Source: Pseudomonas cremoris (GTDB lineage: Bacteria > Pseudomonadota > Gammaproteobacteria > Pseudomonadales > Pseudomonadaceae). From it: a stretch of 64,000 nucleotides of DNA. The stretch's first letter is position 1; each line of letters begins with the position of its first letter. The stretch lies in the NCBI RefSeq assembly GCF_014230465.1, contig NZ_JAAXCY010000006.1, forward strand, positions 186,001 through 250,000, given 5' to 3'. The translations under genes were made by a program, and so were the position numbers. The notes beneath the pieces are model-generated. The model made no database searches. It saw only the letters and a program-made list of their open reading frames with translations, and was not told where the DNA came from. Below are positions 41,150-49,978 of the stretch, piece by piece.

Positions 41150-42235
41150 ATGAAAATCGGTGTAATCGGTGGCGGCCAACTGGGCCGCATGCTGGCCTTG
41201 GCGGGAACCCCGCTGGGGATGAACTTCGCTTTCCTGGACCCGGCGCCAGACGCCTGCGCAGCCGCTTTGGGTGAGCACTTGCGTGCTGACTACAGCGACC
41301 CGGACCACCTGCGCCAACTGGCTGATGAAGTCGACCTGGTGACCTTCGAGTTCGAAAGCGTCCCAGCCGAAACCGTGGCGTTCCTGTCGCAATTCGTGCC
41401 GGTGTACCCGAGCGCCGAGGCCTTGCGCATCGCCCGTGATCGCTGGTTCGAGAAAAGCATGTTCAAGGACCTGGGCATTCCCACACCGGCCTTCGCCGAC
41501 ATCCAGTCCCAGGCGGACCTGGACGCCGCGGTTGCCAGCATTGGCCTGCCGGCCGTGCTGAAAACCCGCACCTTGGGTTACGACGGCAAGGGCCAGAAAG
41601 TCCTGCGTACTGCGGCTGACGTGGTGGGCACCTTCGCCGAGCTGGGCAGCGTTGCCTGCCTGCTGGAAGGCTTCGTGCCGTTCACCGGGGAGGTCTCGCT
41701 GATCGCCGTGCGTGCCCGTGATGGCGAAACCCGCTTTTACCCGTTGGTGCACAACACCCACGACAGCGGCATTCTCAAGCTGTCCGTGGCCAGCACCGAC
41801 CATCCTTTGCAGGCCCTGGCGGAAGATTATTCCAGCCGTGTGCTCAAGCAGCTGGATTACGTCGGCGTGATGGCGTTCGAGTTCTTTGAAGTCGACGGCG
41901 GACTCAAAGCTAACGAAATCGCCCCGCGCGTGCATAACTCCGGGCACTGGACCACAGAAGGCGCCGAGTGCAGCCAGTTCGAAAACCACCTGCGGGCGGT
42001 AGCGGGCTTGCCATTGGGTTCCACGGCCAAGGTCGGTGAGAGCGCGATGCTCAACTTCATCGGTGTGGTGCCGCCGGTGGAAAAAGTCATCGCGATTGAC
42101 GACTGCCATCTGCATCACTACGGCAAGGCGTTCAAGGCTGGGCGTAAGGTCGGCCACGCCAACTTGCGCTGCAAGGACCGCGCGACGCTGGAAGCGCAGA
42201 TCCTCAAGGTTGAAGCGCTGATCGCCGAGCAATAA
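41150..42235 (+). CDS. purK: N5-carboxyaminoimidazole ribonucleotide synthase PurK
   Basis: 361 residues from ATG 41150 (MKIGVIGGGQLGRMLA). ATP-grasp fold: preATP-grasp GGGQLGRM, LKTRTLGYDGKGQKVL (phosphate loop), LEGFVPFTGEVSLIAVRARDG and NEIAPRVHNSGHWTTEGA. It converts AIR, bicarbonate and ATP to N5-CAIR, the substrate of PurE. Operon with purE; downstream lies an apparently separate AlgU-type promoter. Confidence 0.95.
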   Translation: MKIGVIGGGQLGRMLALAGTPLGMNFAFLDPAPDACAAALGEHLRADYSDPDHLRQLADEVDLVTFEFESVPAETVAFLSQFVPVYPSAEALRIARDRWFEKSMFKDLGIPTPAFADIQSQADLDAAVASIGLPAVLKTRTLGYDGKGQKVLRTAADVVGTFAELGSVACLLEGFVPFTGEVSLIAVRARDGETRFYPLVHNTHDSGILKLSVASTDHPLQALAEDYSSRVLKQLDYVGVMAFEFFEVDGGLKANEIAPRVHNSGHWTTEGAECSQFENHLRAVAGLPLGSTAKVGESAMLNFIGVVPPVEKVIAIDDCHLHHYGKAFKAGRKVGHANLRCKDRATLEAQILKVEALIAEQ

Positions 42236-42250
42236 GCCTGGCAGCGGCGG

Positions 42251-42278
42251 GAACCATTCGGTAACTGCCATCCTCTGA
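42251..42278 (+). promoter_or_regulatory. AlgU/sigma-E-type promoter candidate
   Basis: GAACCA (42251-42256), 17-bp spacer, TCTGA (42274-42278), close to the AlgU consensus GAACTT-N16/17-TCTGA. It lies 63 bp before the GlsB/YeaQ start codon. Confidence 0.6.
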
Positions 42279-42285
42279 TTGCAGG

Positions 42286-42313
42286 ATGCCAAAGCCTGAC
42301 TAGGCTTTGGCAT
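42286..42313 (+). other. Perfect hairpin at the predicted 5' end of the glsB-like mRNA
   Basis: ATGCCAAAGCCT-GACT-AGGCTTTGGCAT, a perfect 12-bp stem with a tetraloop, starting about 8 nt after the AlgU-type -10. There is no T-run, so it is unlikely to be a purK terminator. Confidence 0.7.
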
Positions 42314-42340
42314 AGCTCACTTCATTCAGAGGGAAATGCC

Positions 42341-42586
42341 ATGGGTATCATCGGAACCATCTTTATCGGCCTGATCGTCGGCCTGCTGGCGCGTTTCCTC
42401 AAGCCCGGCGACGACAGCATGGGTTGGATCATGACCATCCTGCTGGGTATCGCAGGTTCCTTGGTCGCCACCTATGGTGGCCAGGCCCTGGGCATCTACC
42501 AGGCGGGCCAGGGCGCAGGCTTTATCGGTGCACTGATCGGCGCCATCGTGCTGCTGGTAATCTACGGCCTGATCAAAAAGAAATGA
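42341..42586 (+). CDS. GlsB/YeaQ/YmgE-family stress membrane protein
   Basis: 81 residues with three hydrophobic helices rich in Gly (GIIGTIFIGLIVGLLARFL, GWIMTILLGIAGSLVATYGG, GFIGALIGAIVLLVIYGLI) and a basic KKK tail; this is the transglycosylase-associated/GlsB family pattern. Small inner-membrane stress proteins of undefined activity. GAGGGAA precedes ATG 42341. Its promoter looks AlgU-type, fitting envelope-stress control. Confidence 0.9.
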   Translation: MGIIGTIFIGLIVGLLARFLKPGDDSMGWIMTILLGIAGSLVATYGGQALGIYQAGQGAGFIGALIGAIVLLVIYGLIKKK

Positions 42587-42666
42587 TCTAAGCGACAAAG
42601 CCCTCTGCGCTGCGCAGGCGCAGAGGGCTAGAATGCCGGCACTGTTTCCTTGCTGAGCTGCTCCCC

Positions 42667-43203
42667 ATGCGTCGTCTTCTGTTGACTCTTCTTTTGCTGG
42701 GCTCCGGCCTTGCGCACGCCGGCGAATTGCCGGAAACCGACTGGCTCGACCTGATGCCGCTTTCTGACCAGAAAGCCCTAGAAGCCATGCCCGAGATCGA
42801 CCACAACTCCCCCGAAGCCCAGGGCACCTTTACCGACAAGGGCGGGCTCAAGCAGAGCAAAGGCCTGCCGGCGGTGATGTATTCCACCAAGACCGTGGCC
42901 GCCATGAACGGCAAGAGCATCCGCATCGGCGGTTACCCGGTGCCGCTGGAAACCGACGCCAAGGGTCGTAGTACGTTGTTCTTCCTGGTGCCGTATCCAG
43001 GGGCTTGCATCCATGTGCCGCCACCGCCGCCTAACCAACTGGTGCTGGTGCGTTATCCCAAGGGTTTGAAGCTGGATGATATCTACACGCCGCTGTGGGT
43101 TACGGGCACGTTGAAGGTGGAGAAGGTGAATAACGATTTGGCGGATGCCGCTTATGCGTTGGATGCGGGAAAGGTGAGGGTAGTGAAAGAGTCGGATCTC
43201 TAA
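42667..43203 (+). CDS. DUF3299 secreted protein
   Basis: 178 residues with a signal peptide (about 1-19, MRRLLLTLLLLGSGLAHA). The mature protein carries the DUF3299 pattern: TDWLDLMPLSDQKALEAMP, RIGGYPVPLE, FFLVPYPGACIHVPPPPPNQLV and YTPLWVTGTLKVEKV. The conserved Cys in GACIH resembles a metal or heme-copper handling motif, but function is unknown. Periplasmic location is expected. A REPIN follows. Confidence 0.85.
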   Translation: MRRLLLTLLLLGSGLAHAGELPETDWLDLMPLSDQKALEAMPEIDHNSPEAQGTFTDKGGLKQSKGLPAVMYSTKTVAAMNGKSIRIGGYPVPLETDAKGRSTLFFLVPYPGACIHVPPPPPNQLVLVRYPKGLKLDDIYTPLWVTGTLKVEKVNNDLADAAYALDAGKVRVVKESDL

Positions 43204-43220
43204 AGTCTAGTGAAGATCAA

Positions 43221-43311
43221 ATGTGGGAGCGGGCTTGCTCGCGAATGCGGTGGGTCAGCCAGCTCATCTGGTTCTGATACACCGCATTCGTGAGCAAGCC
43301 CGCTCCCACAT
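43221..43311. repeat. REPIN 4
   Basis: Inverted REP cores at 43221-43244 and about 43288-43311; the right arm has 'tcgtgagcaagcccgctccc', one change from the core. It lies between DUF3299 and the convergent mutarotase gene. Confidence 0.9.
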
Positions 43312-43323
43312 TTTTAATTGGGT

Positions 43324-44223
43324 TTACAGGGCAGAACTTGTGATGCTCACACCCAGGGTATGGCTCTCACCCGGTGCCAACGCCACCACATCATCCAGCA
43401 CATTCGCCGTCTCGATGCACAGCATGCCTGTCCAACCATCGTCTGCCATGTCATCGAAGGCCTTGGCGCGTTCGGTCCAAGGGTTCCAGATTACCGTGGA
43501 CTTCGAACCCTGGCTGGTGAGCTGGATACGGCGTTGCCAGTCCTGGTCGATGATATTCAGTTGCGCTGGCGTGTCGAGGTAGATGCGGTCCGTCTCGGCG
43601 CTGAAATGCAGCAGCCCGCCTTGTTGCTTGGTCGCCCAGCCATCGGCGGTATCGATGTAGGTTCCACCGTCCAGCCCGTCAACCTGTACGTTGCGCACAT
43701 CGCTCACGGCGAAGTAGGTATGCAGCGCCTGGCTGAGGGTGACGGTGTCGTTGCCACGGTTATGACTGGTCAGGCGGATATGCAGCTGGTCGTCCAGCAG
43801 CAGGCTCAGGGTCAGATCGACCTGATGGGGCCAGCCGGGGAATCCACCTGCCGGCACAGGCAACACCAGGTCGATGCGCAAGGCATCGCCTTCAAGCTCG
43901 GTTCCGGCCAACTCCCATAGCGCAGTGCGTACAAAACCGTGGGCACCCGCCGGTTGTTCGCTTTGGCGCATCGCCTTGACGCTTTGCGGGTTGCGATCAA
44001 ACACACCGAACCACGGCCAGCACACCGGCACGCCGGTGCGAATGCCTTTGCCTTTCTTGAACACCGCTTCAGGGTTAGGCCAGATCAGCGGCTGCTCGCC
44101 ATCACGCTGGTAACTGAAGATATGCGCACCCTGTTGGGCCACCTTCAATTCGGCGCCGTTGTGGCGGATGCGCCAGCAGTCCAGCTCGTCGATTTTCACG
44201 GTTTCAACGTGGGGCGTAGGCAT
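43324..44223 (-). CDS. D-hexose-6-phosphate mutarotase (YeaD-like aldose epimerase)
   Basis: 299 residues from ATG 44223. Galactose-mutarotase-like fold: AELKVAQQGAHIFSYQRDGEQPLIWPNPEAVF, RTGVPVCWPWFG, GAHGFVRTALWEL (catalytic His), LRLTSHNRGNDTVTLSQALHTYFAV and VIWNPWTERAKAFDDM. It interconverts alpha and beta glucose-6-phosphate. The upstream ATG at 44256 has no clear ribosome site. Probably co-transcribed with the thioesterase 57 bp upstream. Confidence 0.9.
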   Translation of the reverse strand: MPTPHVETVKIDELDCWRIRHNGAELKVAQQGAHIFSYQRDGEQPLIWPNPEAVFKKGKGIRTGVPVCWPWFGVFDRNPQSVKAMRQSEQPAGAHGFVRTALWELAGTELEGDALRIDLVLPVPAGGFPGWPHQVDLTLSLLLDDQLHIRLTSHNRGNDTVTLSQALHTYFAVSDVRNVQVDGLDGGTYIDTADGWATKQQGGLLHFSAETDRIYLDTPAQLNIIDQDWQRRIQLTSQGSKSTVIWNPWTERAKAFDDMADDGWTGMLCIETANVLDDVVALAPGESHTLGVSITSSAL

Positions 44224-44280
44224 GGCAACACTCTTCAATGGCAGGCAATGGGGCAATTGACCGTCAAAACCCGGCGAGGT

Positions 44281-44685
44281 TTAACGTGCGCGCGACGGTA
44301 CCGAACGCGTGCGGCCACTGCCATCGATGGCGACGAATACGAACACCGCCTCGGTGACCTTGCGCCATTCGCTGGACAGCGGATCGTCGCTCCACACTTC
44401 GACCATCATCTGGATCGAGCTGCGGCCGATCTCCAGGGCCTGGGTATAAAAGGAAAGCTGCGCGCCAACCGCCACCGGCACCAGGAACGCCATGCGATCA
44501 ATGGCCACCGTGGCAACACGCCCGCCGGCGACCTTGCTCGCCATGGCGGTGCCGGCCAAGTCCATCTGCGCGACCAACCAGCCTCCGAAGATGTCACCGA
44601 AACCATTGGTTTCACGCGGAAGCGCGGTGATTTGCAGGGCGAGGTCGCCTTGCGGGATAGGGTCTTCTTGTTCGAGTTCGATCAT
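44281..44685 (-). CDS. YciA-like acyl-CoA thioesterase
   Basis: 134 residues, hotdog fold: DLALQITALPRETNGFGDIFGGWLVAQMD with active-site Asp-x-x-x-G-G, VATVAIDRMAFLVPVAVGAQLSFYTQALEIGRSS and tail VFVFVAIDGSGRTR. YciA-type enzymes hydrolyse a broad range of acyl-CoAs as hexamers. It is only distantly like the thioesterase at 1147-1623. Upstream lies a 404-bp spacer. Confidence 0.88.
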   Translation of the reverse strand: MIELEQEDPIPQGDLALQITALPRETNGFGDIFGGWLVAQMDLAGTAMASKVAGGRVATVAIDRMAFLVPVAVGAQLSFYTQALEIGRSSIQMMVEVWSDDPLSSEWRKVTEAVFVFVAIDGSGRTRSVPSRAR

Positions 44686-45089
44686 GCCGAGGGTGCCTCT
44701 GACCCGTGACGCTTCATGGGTATTTCAAGTGGATAGCCGTCTTTGGAAAAACGTTTCAGCACCAACATACACCGCGTGATACGTTTCTCGTAAGGCGTAC
44801 TAAAAGGGAAACTCTGCCAAATCGGCTGGATGGCACCCAACGGCGTTTTGGCACAGCAGCCCCTCAAGACTGGGGTTCTAGCGCTTGCAAGGGCCGAGTA
44901 TATCGAGACCCTGGCGCCACGACGACCTCCTGAGGCTCATTTGGTCGGCATTTGGCCGCTGTATCGCGGCTTTTTATGGCAACTGTGCTTCTGATGTGCT
45001 TTTGCAAGCGATTTGCTATCTTGCCCAACCCGCTATGGCCCTGCCAACACCTCGGGCTTGCCGTTCTGACTAATAAGAGAAGCCTTGCC
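44686..45089. other. 404-bp spacer before the MFS gene
   Basis: No convincing gene. A 61-codon minus-strand frame (44682-44867) has no recognisable product. A weak GCCGC-N6-GCGGC hairpin followed by five T residues occurs at 44955-44975 on the plus strand. Confidence 0.5.
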
Positions 45090-46379
45090 ATGTCCTCCGT
45101 GCCTGCAAGCAGTGCGCAACCGTCGCGCCCGCTGACCCGCAACGACTACAAAACCCTGTCGCTGTCTGCCTTGGGCGGGGCGCTGGAATTTTATGATTTC
45201 ATCATTTTCGTGTTTTTCGCCACCGTGGTCGGAAAACTCTTTTTCCCGGTGGATATGCCTGAATGGCTGCGCATGATGCAGACCTTCGGCATCTTCGCCG
45301 CAGGCTACCTGGCACGCCCACTGGGCGGCATCATCATGGCGCACTTCGGCGACCTGCTGGGCCGCAAGAAGATGTTCACCCTGAGCATCTTCATGATGGC
45401 CGTGCCGACCCTGATCATGGGCCTGCTGCCGACCTACGCGCAGATCGGCCTATGGGCGCCGATCCTGTTGCTGTTGATGCGCGTCATCCAGGGCGCGGCG
45501 ATTGGTGGCGAAGTACCGGGCGCGTGGGTGTTTGTCTCCGAACACGTGCCGCCACGTCATATCGGCTACGCCTGCGGTACCCTGACCAGCGGCCTCACCG
45601 CCGGCATCCTGCTGGGTTCGCTGGTGGCCACCGCGATCAACACGCTGTACACCCCAGCGGAAGTTTCGGACTACGCCTGGCGCATCCCATTCCTGCTGGG
45701 CGGCGTGTTCGGCCTGCTGTCGGTGTACTTGCGCCGCTGGCTGCATGAAACGCCGATCTTCGCCGAGATGCAGCAACGCAAGACCCTGGCCGCCGAACTG
45801 CCATTGCGTGCGGTACTGCGCGACCACCGTGGCGCTATCGTGCTGTCGATGCTGCTGACCTGGCTGCTGTCGGCCGGTATCGTCGTTGTCATCCTGATGA
45901 CCCCGACCGTGCTGCAGACCGTCTACCACTTCACGCCGACCATTGCCCTACAGGCCAACAGCTTGGCCATCGTCACCCTGAGCCTGGGTTGCATTGCGTC
46001 CGGTGCCCTGGCCGACCGATTCGGTGCGGGCCGCGTGCTGGTGGTGGGTTGCCTGCTATTGCTGTGCAGCTCCTGGACCCTGTATCACAGCCTCATCGAA
46101 CACCCGAACTGGCTGTTCCCGCTCTACGCCCTGACCGGTTTGTTCGTCGGTACTATTGGCGTAGTGCCGTACGTCATGGTCAAAGCCTTCCCGCCCGTGG
46201 TGCGTTTCAGCGGGCTGTCGTTCTCCTATAACGTCGCCTACGCCATTTTCGGTGGCCTGACGCCGTTGGCAGTATCGCTGCTGATGAAGGAAAGCCCGAT
46301 GGGCCCAGCCTACTATGTCGCTGCGCTGTGCCTCATGGGGATGGTCGTCGGCGGCTACTTGTGGAAGCGCTCCCGCTAG
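45090..46379 (+). CDS. MFS transporter, metabolite:H+ symporter (MHS) type
   Basis: 429 residues from ATG 45090 (AGAGAAG upstream). Twelve membrane helices and MHS/ProP-like signatures: SALGGALEFYDFIIFVFFATVV, ARPLGGIIMAHFGDLLGRKKMF, RVIQGAAIGGEVPGAWVFVSEHVP and RIPFLLGGVFGLLSVYLRRWLHETP. Such carriers take up organic acids, betaines or proline with protons; this substrate is not evident. Upstream in-frame Met codons lack ribosome sites and would add an odd tail. Confidence 0.88.
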   Translation: MSSVPASSAQPSRPLTRNDYKTLSLSALGGALEFYDFIIFVFFATVVGKLFFPVDMPEWLRMMQTFGIFAAGYLARPLGGIIMAHFGDLLGRKKMFTLSIFMMAVPTLIMGLLPTYAQIGLWAPILLLLMRVIQGAAIGGEVPGAWVFVSEHVPPRHIGYACGTLTSGLTAGILLGSLVATAINTLYTPAEVSDYAWRIPFLLGGVFGLLSVYLRRWLHETPIFAEMQQRKTLAAELPLRAVLRDHRGAIVLSMLLTWLLSAGIVVVILMTPTVLQTVYHFTPTIALQANSLAIVTLSLGCIASGALADRFGAGRVLVVGCLLLLCSSWTLYHSLIEHPNWLFPLYALTGLFVGTIGVVPYVMVKAFPPVVRFSGLSFSYNVAYAIFGGLTPLAVSLLMKESPMGPAYYVAALCLMGMVVGGYLWKRSR

Positions 46380-46392
46380 GTTTTTGATGACG

Positions 46393-46421
46393 ATCGCTCC
46401 CGCGCCCTGCGTGGGAGCGAT
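46393..46421 (+). other. Hairpin after the MFS gene
   Basis: ATCGCTCCC / GGGAGCGAT 9-bp arms with partly pairing interior (GCG/CGT), 13 bp past the MFS stop. No T-run follows; it could be a processing or weak termination site. Confidence 0.5.
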
Positions 46422-46461
46422 GGCAATTCCCCGCTTTATCCCTTCTCCCGCCGATAGTGGC

Positions 46462-46501
46462 CTTTCATCTAACTGTCACATTGCGGACATAGAGTGTTCA
46501 C
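46462..46501 (+). promoter_or_regulatory. Tandem Pho box of pstS
   Basis: Four 7-mers at an 11-bp period: CTTTCAT (46462), CTGTCAC (46473), CGGACAT (46484) and TGTTCAC (46495). The second is closest to the PhoB consensus. It ends 57 bp before the pstS start. Confidence 0.72.
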
Positions 46502-46557
46502 ACGGCCTCCCGATACTTGGCCCCGATCCAACTATCCCTATCTGCTAGGAGCAAGGC

Positions 46558-47544
46558 ATGAAACTGAAACGTTTGATGGCGGCAATGACTTTTGTCGCTG
46601 CTGGCGTTGCGACCGCCAACGCGGTGGCCGCTGGTGTTGACCCGGCAATTCCGGCTTACGTTAAGACCACTGGTGTGTCGGGCAACTTGTCCAGCGTCGG
46701 TTCCGATACCTTGGCTAACCTGATGACCCTGTGGGCTGAGGGTTACAAAAAGGAATACCCGAACGTCAACATCCAGATTCAGGCCGCTGGCTCCGCCACT
46801 GCACCTCCTGCGCTGACTGAAGGCACCTCCAACCTGGGCCCGATGAGCCGCAAGATGAAGGACACCGAACTGGCAGCCTTCGAGCAGAAGTACGGTTACA
46901 AGCCTACCGCCATCCCGGTTGCCGTGGATGCCCTGGCTGTATTCGTACACAAGGACAACCCGATCCAGCACCTGACCATGGAACAAGTCGACGCGATCTT
47001 CTCCTCGACTCGCCTGTGCGGTGGCAAAGCCGACGTGAAAACCTGGGGTGACCTGGGTGTGACCGGCGACCTGGCCAACAAGCCAGTACAGCTGTTCGGT
47101 CGTAACTCGGTATCCGGCACCTACGGCTACTTCAAAGAAGAAGCCCTGTGCAAAGGCGACTACAAAGCCAACGTGAACGAACAACCAGGCTCGGCTTCGG
47201 TCGTGCAGTCCATCAGCTCCTCGCTGAACGGCATCGGTTACTCGGGCATCGGCTATAAGACCGCCAGCGTGAAGACCGTTGCTCTGGCTAAAAAGGGCAG
47301 CACTGACTTCATCGAAGACAGCGAAGAAAACGCCCTGAACGGTAAATACCCGCTGTCGCGTTTCCTCTACGTTTACGTCAACAAAGCCCCAAACAAGCCT
47401 CTGGCCCCGCTGGAAGCTGAGTTCGTGAAACTGGTTCTGTCCAAACAGGGCCAGGAAGTTGTAGTGAAAGACGGCTACATCCCACTGCCAGCCAAAGTGG
47501 CCGCCAAGGCCCTGGCTGACCTGGGTCTGAAAGAAGGCAACTAA
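46558..47544 (+). CDS. pstS: Phosphate ABC transporter substrate-binding protein PstS
   Basis: 328 residues; signal peptide about 1-24 ([20 protein letters not shown]). The mature protein has [50 protein letters not shown] (phosphate-binding loops), [21 protein letters not shown] and [24 protein letters not shown]. It delivers periplasmic phosphate to PstCA. AGGAGCAAGGC precedes ATG 46558. It has its own Pho box and terminator, so it can be expressed above pstCAB. Confidence 0.95.
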   Translation: MKLKRLMAAMTFVAAGVATANAVAAGVDPAIPAYVKTTGVSGNLSSVGSDTLANLMTLWAEGYKKEYPNVNIQIQAAGSATAPPALTEGTSNLGPMSRKMKDTELAAFEQKYGYKPTAIPVAVDALAVFVHKDNPIQHLTMEQVDAIFSSTRLCGGKADVKTWGDLGVTGDLANKPVQLFGRNSVSGTYGYFKEEALCKGDYKANVNEQPGSASVVQSISSSLNGIGYSGIGYKTASVKTVALAKKGSTDFIEDSEENALNGKYPLSRFLYVYVNKAPNKPLAPLEAEFVKLVLSKQGQEVVVKDGYIPLPAKVAAKALADLGLKEGN

Positions 47545-47553
47545 GTTGCCTGG

Positions 47554-47590
47554 GCGAGGCCGGTAAACCGGCCTCGCATCCCCCTTTTTT
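47554..47590 (+). terminator. Terminator after pstS
   Basis: GCGAGGCCGG-TAAA-CCGGCCTCGC 10-bp stem then ATCCCCC and six T residues. It separates pstS from pstCAB-phoU, which has its own Pho box. Confidence 0.88.
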
Positions 47591-47626
47591 CACCCGCTGC
47601 CAGCTCTGCTACGCGGCGGCTTTGTT

Positions 47627-47655
47627 GCGTCACTGCATTGTCATCTTTCTGTCAT
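47627..47655 (+). promoter_or_regulatory. Pho box of pstC
   Basis: GCGTCAC (47627), TTGTCAT (47638) and CTGTCAT (47649) at an 11-bp period; the last two are nearly ideal PhoB half-sites. A TAGGGT (47666-47671) is a candidate -10. Confidence 0.78.
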
Positions 47656-47677
47656 ACAGGATCGCTAGGGTGTGCGC

Positions 47678-49963
47678 ATGAATGATCTGGCCAATTCCAC
47701 CATGACGACGACTTCTCCCCCCAAGCGCATTGATTTCAATACGCCTGAGCTGCAACGCAAGCGCCGCATTCGCGCGCTCAAGGATCGCCTGACGCGTTGG
47801 TACGTACTGGTTGGCGGCCTCGCCGTCCTCGGTGCCATTACCCTGATCTTCTTCTTCCTTGGTTATGTGGTTGCGCCGCTGTTCCACGGTGCCTCGCTGA
47901 CCAAGGAAGACACCCTGACGCCGGCCTGGATGCAAGACGCCGGCAAGCCCTTGATGATCTCCATGGAGGAGCAGAACCAGGTCGCCATGCGGGTTTCCGA
48001 CAAAGGCCAGGCCCTGTTCTTTGCAGTCGATACCGGTGCTGAGCTCAAGCGTGTCGACCTGCCGCTTCCCGCCGGCGTGAGCGTTGCCTCCATCGGTGAA
48101 GACCAGCCGGGCAGCCCGCTGGTGATCCTCGGTTTGTCCAATGGCCAGTCCCTGGTGTTCCGTCACACCTATAAGGTGTCCTACCCGGACGGCAAGAAAA
48201 CCATCACCCCGGCGATCGAATATCCCTACGGCGAAACGCCGATCGTGCTGGATGACGCCGGTCGCCCGTTGGAGCATGTCGCTCTCAACGCCACCGATTC
48301 CTCACTGGTGGTCGCCGGTTCCGCCGGGTCGCACTTGAACGTGCTGTCGCTGACCCGCGAAGAAAACATGATGACTGGCGAGGTCACCAGCGAGCAAAAG
48401 CGCATCGACCTGCCGCAAATGACTGAACCGGTGAAGGCGATCTTCATCGACCCACGCCAGCAATGGCTGTACGTGATTAACGGTCGCGCCCTGGCAGACG
48501 TGTTCAGCCTGCGCGACAAGAGCCTCAATGGTCGCTACAAACTGCTGGAAGACGGCACTGCCGAAATCACCGCCAGCACCCAGCTGGTGGGCGGCATCTC
48601 GCTGATTGTCGGTAACTCCAAGGGCGGCCTGGCCCAGTGGTTCATGGCCCGCGACCCAGATGGCGAACAGCGCTTCAAGCAGATCCGTACCTTCCAGATG
48701 GGCAGCGCACCGATCGTGGAGATCACAGCCGAACAGCGCCGCAAAGGCTTCACCGCCCTCGACGCTTCCGGCAATTTCGGCGTGTTCCACAGCACCGCCC
48801 ACCGCACGTTGCTGGTAGACCCAGTGGTCGACGGCCAGGGCGTATTCGGCCTGTCGCCACGGGCCAACCGCGTGATCGTGGAAGCCGGCGGCAAGCTGCA
48901 ACCGCTGCTGCTCGACAACCCGCACCCGGAAGTGTCATGGAGCGCGTTGTGGAGCAAGGTCTGGTACGAGAACTACGACGAGCCTAAATACGTCTGGCAA
49001 TCGACCGCTGCCAACACCGACTTCGAACCGAAAATGAGCCTGGCCCCGCTGACCTTCGGCACCTTGAAGGCCGCGTTCTACGCCATGCTGCTGGCCGCAC
49101 CCCTGGCGGTTGCCGCCGCGATCTACACCGCGTACTTCATGGCCCCGAGCCTGCGCCGCAAGGTCAAGCCGGTGATCGAACTGATGGAAGCGATGCCGAC
49201 GGTGATCCTCGGCTTCTTCGCCGGCCTGTTCCTGGCGCCCTATGTCGAAGGGCACTTGCCGGGCATTTTCAGCCTGTTGATGCTGCTACCGATTGGCATC
49301 CTGGTGGCGGGTTTCATCTTCAGTCGCCTGCCTGAGTCGATTCGCCTGCGCATTCCCGATGGCTGGGAGAGCGCGATCCTGATCCCGGTCATCCTGTTTG
49401 TGGGCTGGCTCTCGCTGTACATGAGCCCATACCTGGAAACCTGGTTCTTCGGCGGCGACATGCGCATGTGGATCTCCCATGACTTAGGCATTACCTACGA
49501 CCAGCGCAACGCCCTGGTAGTCGGCCTGGCCATGGGCTTCGCGGTGATTCCGAACATCTACTCCATCGCCGAAGATGCCGTGTTCAGCGTGCCGCGTGGC
49601 CTGACCCTGGGCTCCCTGGCGCTCGGCGCTACACCGTGGCAAACCATGACTCGCGTGGTCATCCTCACGGCAAGCCCGGGGATCTTCTCGGCGCTGATGA
49701 TCGGCATGGGCCGCGCCGTCGGCGAGACCATGATCGTGCTGATGGCCACAGGTAACACGCCGGTGATGGAGATGAACCTGTTCGAAGGCCTGCGCACCCT
49801 CGCGGCCAACGTCGCGGTGGAAATGCCCGAATCGGAAGTGGGCGGCAGTCACTACCGCGTGCTGTTCCTCTCGGCGCTGGTGCTGCTGCTGTTCACTTTC
49901 ATCATGAACACCCTCGCCGAGCTGATTCGTCAGCGTCTGCGCAAGAAATACTCGTCGCTTTAA
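47678..49963 (+). CDS. pstC: Phosphate ABC transporter permease PstC (long form)
   Basis: About 761 residues from ATG 47678; ATG 47702 is an alternative, and the candidate -10 would put the mRNA start at about 47678, favouring the later ATG. One N-terminal helix (about 40-62), a periplasmic insert of roughly 380 residues with beta-propeller-like repeats (LVIGLSNG-type, SHLNVLSLTREE, LYVINGRALADVFSL), then the ABC-permease domain (about 450-755) with PTVILGFFAG and the EAA loop region PRGLTLGSLALGATPWQTMTRVVI. This long PstC is the usual Pseudomonas form. Pairs with PstA. Confidence 0.93.
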   Translation: MNDLANSTMTTTSPPKRIDFNTPELQRKRRIRALKDRLTRWYVLVGGLAVLGAITLIFFFLGYVVAPLFHGASLTKEDTLTPAWMQDAGKPLMISMEEQNQVAMRVSDKGQALFFAVDTGAELKRVDLPLPAGVSVASIGEDQPGSPLVILGLSNGQSLVFRHTYKVSYPDGKKTITPAIEYPYGETPIVLDDAGRPLEHVALNATDSSLVVAGSAGSHLNVLSLTREENMMTGEVTSEQKRIDLPQMTEPVKAIFIDPRQQWLYVINGRALADVFSLRDKSLNGRYKLLEDGTAEITASTQLVGGISLIVGNSKGGLAQWFMARDPDGEQRFKQIRTFQMGSAPIVEITAEQRRKGFTALDASGNFGVFHSTAHRTLLVDPVVDGQGVFGLSPRANRVIVEAGGKLQPLLLDNPHPEVSWSALWSKVWYENYDEPKYVWQSTAANTDFEPKMSLAPLTFGTLKAAFYAMLLAAPLAVAAAIYTAYFMAPSLRRKVKPVIELMEAMPTVILGFFAGLFLAPYVEGHLPGIFSLLMLLPIGILVAGFIFSRLPESIRLRIPDGWESAILIPVILFVGWLSLYMSPYLETWFFGGDMRMWISHDLGITYDQRNALVVGLAMGFAVIPNIYSIAEDAVFSVPRGLTLGSLALGATPWQTMTRVVILTASPGIFSALMIGMGRAVGETMIVLMATGNTPVMEMNLFEGLRTLAANVAVEMPESEVGGSHYRVLFLSALVLLLFTFIMNTLAELIRQRLRKKYSSL

Positions 49964-49978
49964 GAAAGGTAGAAGTCT

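Noticed and set aside
44682..44867. 61-codon minus-strand frame in the spacer before the MFS gene
   Set aside because: No ribosome site or recognisable product; it overlaps the thioesterase start.
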